Positions 59,725 to 64,000 of a stretch of 64,000 bases of DNA are shown here, piece after piece. The notes below the pieces were generated by a model. The model was given only the letters and a program-made list of their open reading frames with translations, searched no databases and was not told the DNA's origin. Every line of letters starts with the position of its first letter. The stretch's first letter is position 1. Made by a program: the position numbers and the translations under genes. Source of the DNA: Humibacillus xanthopallidus (GTDB taxonomy: Bacteria > Actinomycetota > Actinomycetes > Actinomycetales > Dermatophilaceae); the NCBI RefSeq assembly GCF_006716675.1, contig NZ_VFPM01000001.1, positions 744,001 through 808,000 of the forward strand. Direction: 5' to 3'.

Positions 59725-61676
59725 GCCGTCACCCCCAGCACCGCGATGACGACGACGCCGGCGAGCAGCGCGAGGAGGCTGAGCGACGGCACCCCGCGGT
59801 GGCTGCGCTCACCCGCCTGCCCCAGCCCGCGGGCCGCGACGACCGTCGCGCGGGGGTAGGCGTCGACGACGTCTCGGTCGAGCGCGACGACGAGGCGTGC
59901 GACCGCCGTGACCGCGCGCCCCACACCGACGTATGCCGTGTCGGCGCCGAAGCCGCGCACCGCGGCGTCGCGCACGTGGCCGGGCACCCGGTCGGCGACG
60001 TCGCGCCGGCCGCGGTCGCTGAGGGTCCACACGGCATACGCCGCGCCGACGACGAGCAGGACGGAGAGCAGGGCCGTGAAGAGGCCGACGTGGATGGCGC
60101 CGCTCAGGCTCGTGAGCAGCAGCGTGCCGAAGACGGTGGTGGCGGCGAGCACCGCGACCGAGAGCGCGGCCGCCAGGGTGATCGGCGCGTGGCCGTGGGC
60201 GTGGACGCGCTCCACCTCGGCGTCGTCGGCCGTGTCGGCGGCGGTGACGACGGCGATCTCCTCCTCGGCGACCGGCTCGGTCGTCGTGGGGTGCACGGCC
60301 GTCGTGGGGTGCGCGGACATCGCGAGGTCGTCGGTGCCCGCTCGGGGCTCGGTCGTCGCGAGCGGTGTGTCGAGCAGCAGCCAGGCGCGGGCGCAGTAGG
60401 CGGCGGTCAGCACGACCGTGACGAAGAGGGCGATGACGACGAGCCAGGCGCGCGCGCCTCCGCCACTCGTCGCGCCCTCGAGGGCTGCGTCGATGACGGT
60501 GTCCTTGGTGAAGAAGCCGATGAGCGGGGGCACCCCGGCGAGCGCGGCGAGGCCGAGCGCCATCGACCAGCGCAGCGCGCCCCGGCCGTGCAGCCGCCCG
60601 CGGAGAGCGGCGAGGGCGGTCGCACCGGCGAGCACCGAGAGCCAGCCCGCACCGAGGAAGAGCAACGCCTTGAAGAAGGCGTGACCGACGAGGTGCGACA
60701 TCGCGGGCGCAAACCCGATGTCGCGCGGCGCGGCGGCCAGGGCGGAGAGCATGATGGCGATCTGGCTGAGGGTGGAGTAGGCGAGCATCCGCTTGAGGTC
60801 GGTCTGCGCGAAGGCGAGGAGGGCGGCATACACCATCGTCGCGGAGGCGAGGACGGCGAGCAGGGTGCGGGCGCCGTCGTGGCTGGCGTAGAGCGAGAAG
60901 AGCCGGGCGATGACGTAGCTGCCCGCGGCCACCATCGTCGCGGCGTGGATGAGGGCTGAGGCGGGCGTGGGGCCCTCCATCGCGTCGGGGAGCCAGTCGT
61001 GGAAGGGGATGAGACCCGACTTGCCGGCGACGCCGATGATGACGCCCACGAGCCCGACGGTGAGCGCGGTGTCGTGCCCGCTCGCCGTCAGCACGGTGAT
61101 GAGGTCGGTGCTTCCGGCGCGCACGGCGAGCGCGACGAGGCCGACGACCATGCCGATGTCGGCCACGCGCGTGACGACGAAGGCCTTGTAGGCGGCGCGG
61201 CGGGCCTCGGGCCGCTCGCTGTCGTGGCCGATGAGCAGCCACGAGCACCAGCCCATGATCTCCCAGCCGACGAGGATGAGCACGAGGTCGGAGGCCTGGA
61301 CGAGCAGGAGCATGCCGCTGGCGAAGAGCGAGACGGTGGCCGCGAACTGGCCGTAGCGGGGGTCGTCGCGCAGGTACCAGGCGGTGAAGACCTGGATGGC
61401 GAGCACGACGACGGCCACGACCAGTGCGACGAGGCCCGAGAGCCGGTCGGACAGCAGGTGGAGCGGCACCTGTAGTGAGCCGGTCGACAGGTGGCCGATG
61501 CTCTCGATGTCGGCCGTGCGCGCCGGGGCCACCCACTGGATGAAGGCGAGCACCGCGACGTAGGCCGACGTGCCGATCGCGATGCCGGCCGCGAGCAGGC
61601 GCTGGCGGCGCGCGAGGAGTCCGGCGAGCGCGGCGAGGGCGGGCAGCACGACGATCATCCGCACGATCCAGCTCAT
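59715..61676 (-). CDS. nuoL: NADH-quinone oxidoreductase subunit L
   Basis: 653 residues from ATG 61676, in ATGA overlap with nuoK. Core motifs: LVGWEIMGWCSWLLIGHD (Glu), GVIIGVAGKSGLIPFHDWLPDAMEGPTPASALIHAATMVAAGSYVIARL and FAQTDLKRMLAYSTLSQIAIML, SHLVGHAFFKALLFLGAGWLSVLAG. The long amphipathic lateral helix and C-terminal helix follow. A polar Thr/His-rich loop (SAHPTTAVHPTTTEPVAEEEIAVV) separates the last helices. It is the distal proton pump of complex I. Confidence 0.95.
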   Translation of the reverse strand: MSWIVRMIVVLPALAALAGLLARRQRLLAAGIAIGTSAYVAVLAFIQWVAPARTADIESIGHLSTGSLQVPLHLLSDRLSGLVALVVAVVVLAIQVFTAWYLRDDPRYGQFAATVSLFASGMLLLVQASDLVLILVGWEIMGWCSWLLIGHDSERPEARRAAYKAFVVTRVADIGMVVGLVALAVRAGSTDLITVLTASGHDTALTVGLVGVIIGVAGKSGLIPFHDWLPDAMEGPTPASALIHAATMVAAGSYVIARLFSLYASHDGARTLLAVLASATMVYAALLAFAQTDLKRMLAYSTLSQIAIMLSALAAAPRDIGFAPAMSHLVGHAFFKALLFLGAGWLSVLAGATALAALRGRLHGRGALRWSMALGLAALAGVPPLIGFFTKDTVIDAALEGATSGGGARAWLVVIALFVTVVLTAAYCARAWLLLDTPLATTEPRAGTDDLAMSAHPTTAVHPTTTEPVAEEEIAVVTAADTADDAEVERVHAHGHAPITLAAALSVAVLAATTVFGTLLLTSLSGAIHVGLFTALLSVLLVVGAAYAVWTLSDRGRRDVADRVPGHVRDAAVRGFGADTAYVGVGRAVTAVARLVVALDRDVVDAYPRATVVAARGLGQAGERSHRGVPSLSLLALLAGVVVIAVLGVTAWR

Positions 61677-62065
61677 GAGCGCACCTCGCCGCGGAGGTCG
61701 AGCTCGGGTGCGGGATGAGGTGCCGGCTCGAGCCCGGGCGCGGGTGCCGGCTCGGGCTCGTCGGTGAGGTCGGGCACCGCCGTGAGGTCGATGGCGCCGG
61801 TCGTGCGGAAGAGGACGAGCACGACGGCGAGCGCGACGGTGATCTCGGCCGCGGCGATCGTGATGACGAAGAGCGTCAGCACCGGGCCTGCGGCGAACGG
61901 CACACCGGGACGAGAGCCCGCCGTGACGAGAAGGAGGTTGGCGGCGTTGAGGATGAGCTCGACGCCGATGAGGATGAGGACGGCGTTGCGCCGCGCGAGC
62001 ACGCCGTAGACGCCGATGCCGGCGAGCAGGGCCGCGAGCACGGCGGGCAGCTGGAGGTGGATCAC
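61673..62065 (-). CDS. nuoK: NADH-quinone oxidoreductase subunit K
   Basis: 130 residues from GTG 62065, in GTGA overlap with nuoJ. Three membrane helices with the conserved Glu pair: IGVYGVLARRNAVLILIGVELILNAANLLLVT (Glu in helix 2) and VITIAAAEITVALAVVLVLFRTTGAIDL (Glu in helix 3). The last ~35 residues (DEPEPAPAPGLEPAPHPAPELDLRGE) are a Pro/Ala/Glu tail beyond the usual ~100-residue length. It conducts protons in the membrane arm. Confidence 0.94.
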   Translation of the reverse strand: MIHLQLPAVLAALLAGIGVYGVLARRNAVLILIGVELILNAANLLLVTAGSRPGVPFAAGPVLTLFVITIAAAEITVALAVVLVLFRTTGAIDLTAVPDLTDEPEPAPAPGLEPAPHPAPELDLRGEVRS

Positions 62066-62613
62066 GGGCGCACCTCGCTGCGGGCCGCAGAGCTCTCGTC
62101 CTCGCGGCGCAGGACGAGCCGCGACACCGCGAACGCCCCGATGAGGGCGACGAGCAGCAGGACCGAGAGCAGCTCGAAGGGCCAGACCCACGTGCCGAAG
62201 ACCGCCTGGGCGATCGCCGGAGTGCCACCCGGGGCGCCCCCGTCGAGGTCGACGGTGACGCCCGAGAAGAGCGGCAGCAGCAGCGCTGCGAGCAGGACCG
62301 TCGTCGCGGCGCCGAGCACCGCGCCCACGACGCGCTGCCACGCCGGGGTGTCGATCTCGGCGTGCGGGCCGATGGGGGCCCGGGTCAGCATGAGGGCGAA
62401 GAGCACGAGCACGACGATGGCGCCGACGTAGACGAGCAGCTGGACGAGCCCGACGAGCTCCTGCCCGAGCACGAGGTAGCAACCGGCCAGGGTGCCGAGC
62501 GAGACGAGCAGCCACAGCGCGGAGTGGACGACGTGCTTCGTCGTCACCGACAGCAGCGCCGAGAGCGCCGTGATCGCGCCCACCGCAGCGAAGACGATGT
62601 CACGGGTCGTCAC
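62062..62613 (-). CDS. nuoJ: NADH-quinone oxidoreductase subunit J
   Basis: 183 residues from GTG 62613, overlapping the nuoI stop (GTGA). Five hydrophobic segments: [67 protein letters not shown] (the pi-bulge helix with conserved Tyr-Val-Gly), [20 protein letters not shown] and [23 protein letters not shown]. It is a membrane-arm subunit linking the quinone site to the pumps. Confidence 0.93.
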   Translation of the reverse strand: MTTRDIVFAAVGAITALSALLSVTTKHVVHSALWLLVSLGTLAGCYLVLGQELVGLVQLLVYVGAIVVLVLFALMLTRAPIGPHAEIDTPAWQRVVGAVLGAATTVLLAALLLPLFSGVTVDLDGGAPGGTPAIAQAVFGTWVWPFELLSVLLLVALIGAFAVSRLVLRREDESSAARSEVRP

Positions 62614-63380
62614 TCGGGCTCCCGCGGGTCGGTCGTCGGCAGGACCTGGGTCTGCTCAGAGGTCTGCTCAGAAGTCTGCTCGGAGGGTTCACGGACCACC
62701 GGCAGGCGCTTCGTCTCCGCGACGGGAGGCGCCGCGAGCGTCTCGGTGGGGGGCTCGGGAGTGCCCGTCGACACCTCGGGCGCCGTTGCCGGCGCGGGCG
62801 TGCCCGCGCGCGCCGGGCGCACCCGGGCGGGTCGCGCGGCCGCCGCCCCGGCTCCCGCGGCTGCCCCGGCTGCCCGGGCGGGCTTGGCTGCAGCGGCGAC
62901 CTCGGCGGGCTCGGCGCTGCCGGGGTCGAGTGCGACGGGCGGCGGCACGGTGGCCATCCACGCCCCGAGCCGGTCCTTCTCGTGGAGCAGGTCGCGGATG
63001 TCGAGCTCGGCGTACTCGAACTCGGGGCTCCAGTGCAGGGCGTCGAAGGGACACACCTCGATGCAGATGCCGCAGTACATGCAGAGCGAGAAGTCGATCG
63101 CGAAGCGGTCGAGGACGTTGCGCTGGCGAGCACGCCCGCCGGGGGTCGTGGGCGGCACCTCCTCCTTGTGGGAGTCGATGTAGATGCACCAGTCGGGGCA
63201 CTCGCGGGCGCAGAGCATGCACGAGGTGCAGTTCTCCTCCGTCAGCGCGATGACACCCCGGGAGCGTGAGGGCAGCGCCGGTGACACGTCGGGGTACTCG
63301 GCCGTGTGGGCGCGCCGGGTGAGCGAGCGGGCGGTCGTCGCCATGCCCTTGACGAGTCCGGGAAGGATGCCGTCAGCCAC
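62610..63380 (-). CDS. nuoI: NADH-quinone oxidoreductase subunit I with long C-terminal tail
   Basis: 256 residues from GTG 63380. Two [4Fe-4S] motifs are visible, [12 protein letters not shown] and [12 protein letters not shown], that carry electrons toward quinone. After the core (~165 residues) is a ~90-residue tail rich in Ala, Pro, Arg and Glu, ending in [13 protein letters not shown] from a 12-bp tandem DNA repeat. Bacterial NuoI is usually ~150-190 residues, so the tail is an extension of unknown function. The gene is 62 nt from nuoH. Confidence 0.94.
   Translation of the reverse strand: MADGILPGLVKGMATTARSLTRRAHTAEYPDVSPALPSRSRGVIALTEENCTSCMLCARECPDWCIYIDSHKEEVPPTTPGGRARQRNVLDRFAIDFSLCMYCGICIEVCPFDALHWSPEFEYAELDIRDLLHEKDRLGAWMATVPPPVALDPGSAEPAEVAAAAKPARAAGAAAGAGAAAARPARVRPARAGTPAPATAPEVSTGTPEPPTETLAAPPVAETKRLPVVREPSEQTSEQTSEQTQVLPTTDPREPE
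62649..62687. repeat. 12-bp tandem repeats at the 3' end of nuoI
   Basis: Three near-copies of GGTCTGCTCAGA-type 12-mers code repeated SEQT on the minus strand. Confidence 0.6.
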
Positions 63381-63442
63381 CGCGAGTCACCCCCTTTCCA
63401 GTCGTCGAGTCTCTGTTTCGGGGCTCTGCCGCCCCAAGGGGT

Positions 63443-64000
63443 TCACGAGGTCATCACCACGCCGACGGCCGTGAGGGCGAGCTGGAGCAGGGCGATCGGC
63501 ACGAGCCAGACCCAGGCGAGGCGCTGGAGCTGGTCCTCGCGCATGCGCGGCCACGAGACCCGCATCCAGATCATGACGACGGCGACGGCGAAGCCCTTGA
63601 GCAGCGTCCACAGCCACCCGAGCCACGACTCGAAGGGGCCCGCCCACCCCCCGAGAAAGAGCACGGCGAAGAGCAGCGACATGACGACGATGCCGGCGTA
63701 CTCGGCGAGGAGGAAGAAGGCGAAGCGGAGCCCGGAGTACTCCGTGTAGGGCCCGAAGACGATCTCGCTGTCGGCGACCGGCATGTCGAAGGGCGGGCGC
63801 TGCAGCTCCGCGAGCGCCGCGACGAGGAAGACGAAGGCACCCGGCGCCTGCCAGAGCAGCCACCACGGCGACCACGCCTCGGCGATGCCGACGATCGACA
63901 GGGTCCCCGCTGCCAGTGCGACGGACGCCACGGCAAGCACCATCGGCAGCTCGTAGGACACGAGCTGTGCGGCCGCGCGCATGCCGCCGAGGAGGGAGTA
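63443..64000 (-). CDS. nuoH: NADH-quinone oxidoreductase subunit H (5' truncated by window)
   Basis: The C-terminal ~185 residues are visible; the frame stays open to the last base, beginning YSLLGGMRAAAQLVSYELPMVLAVASVAL, the standard NuoH segment. Further hallmarks: LAELQRPPFDMPVADSEIVFGPYTEYSGLRFAFFLLAEYAGIVVMSLLFAVLFLGG (quinone-site acidic loop) and MRVSWPRMREDQLQRLAWVWLVPIALLQL. The first ~200 residues are beyond the window. NuoH forms the quinone chamber with NuoB/D. The gene order H-I-J-K-L-M-N is the usual one. Confidence 0.95.
   Translation of the reverse strand, partial: YSLLGGMRAAAQLVSYELPMVLAVASVALAAGTLSIVGIAEAWSPWWLLWQAPGAFVFLVAALAELQRPPFDMPVADSEIVFGPYTEYSGLRFAFFLLAEYAGIVVMSLLFAVLFLGGWAGPFESWLGWLWTLLKGFAVAVVMIWMRVSWPRMREDQLQRLAWVWLVPIALLQLALTAVGVVMTS

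Overview
The window is chromosomal DNA of a high-GC actinobacterium. The evidence is near-exclusive G/C third codon positions, many GTG starts, frequent ATGA/GTGA/TGATG gene overlaps, an IdeR/DtxR regulator, an actinobacterial XPB helicase pair, a c-di-AMP riboswitch in front of an NlpC/P60 protein, and TAnnnT boxes placed 5-8 nt before start codons (leaderless transcripts). The general look suits Micrococcales (perhaps Intrasporangiaceae), but no rRNA is present and that placement is an inference.

Region 1 (1-13024) is the accessory part. A 5'-truncated AAA+-like ATPase with a C-terminal RyR domain overlaps a SLOG-type Rossmann gene. Converging on them is a 1829-residue DUF4062 - NACHT-like P-loop - WD40 - TerB-like protein whose stop overlaps a 117-residue partner. 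Divergent from that giant is a pair: a 1076-residue protein with hydrophobic helices and an NHL-like C-terminus, overlapped by a 669-residue pentapeptide-repeat protein. RyR, SLOG, DUF4062/NACHT and WD40 are recurrent parts of bacterial nucleotide-signalling and STAND immunity systems, so this is the best candidate for an undescribed conflict system.

Region 2 (13025-36361) is mostly core genome: a MASE1-PP2C-HATPase phosphatase with a STAS partner, a membrane-anchored phosphodiesterase-like protein with a coupled 43-residue ORF, an AhpD-like protein, a FrnE/DsbA-like protein, a riboswitch-controlled NlpC/P60 protein, IdeR, two MFS carriers (one with MarR and a 29-residue membrane peptide), PdxH, SerC, a ferritin, an NCS2 purine permease, DUF2530-like, DUF3027-like and cold-shock proteins, and a NarL-type two-component pair.

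Region 3 (36362-56492): an ABC exporter that follows the two-component pair, an aldose-1-epimerase-like protein, the XPB-associated protein, a stand-alone LigD phosphoesterase domain, HMG-CoA lyase, XPB helicase, an IdeR-box-controlled Cys-rich small protein, an MprA-MprB-PepD-like module, an unusual zinc-binding SDR, a VOC protein, a nucleotidyltransferase coupled to aminopeptidase N, HtpX and a two-TM protein.

Region 4 (56493-64000) is the 3' end of the complex I operon, nuoN-M-L-K-J-I-H on the minus strand, running off the window in nuoH.

Two window-wide patterns are noted. The heptamer GTATGCC/GGCATAC occurs about 45 times by eye count, in genes and in terminator stems. Leaderless promoters recur. 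No tRNA, rRNA, CRISPR, IS element or prophage was found.
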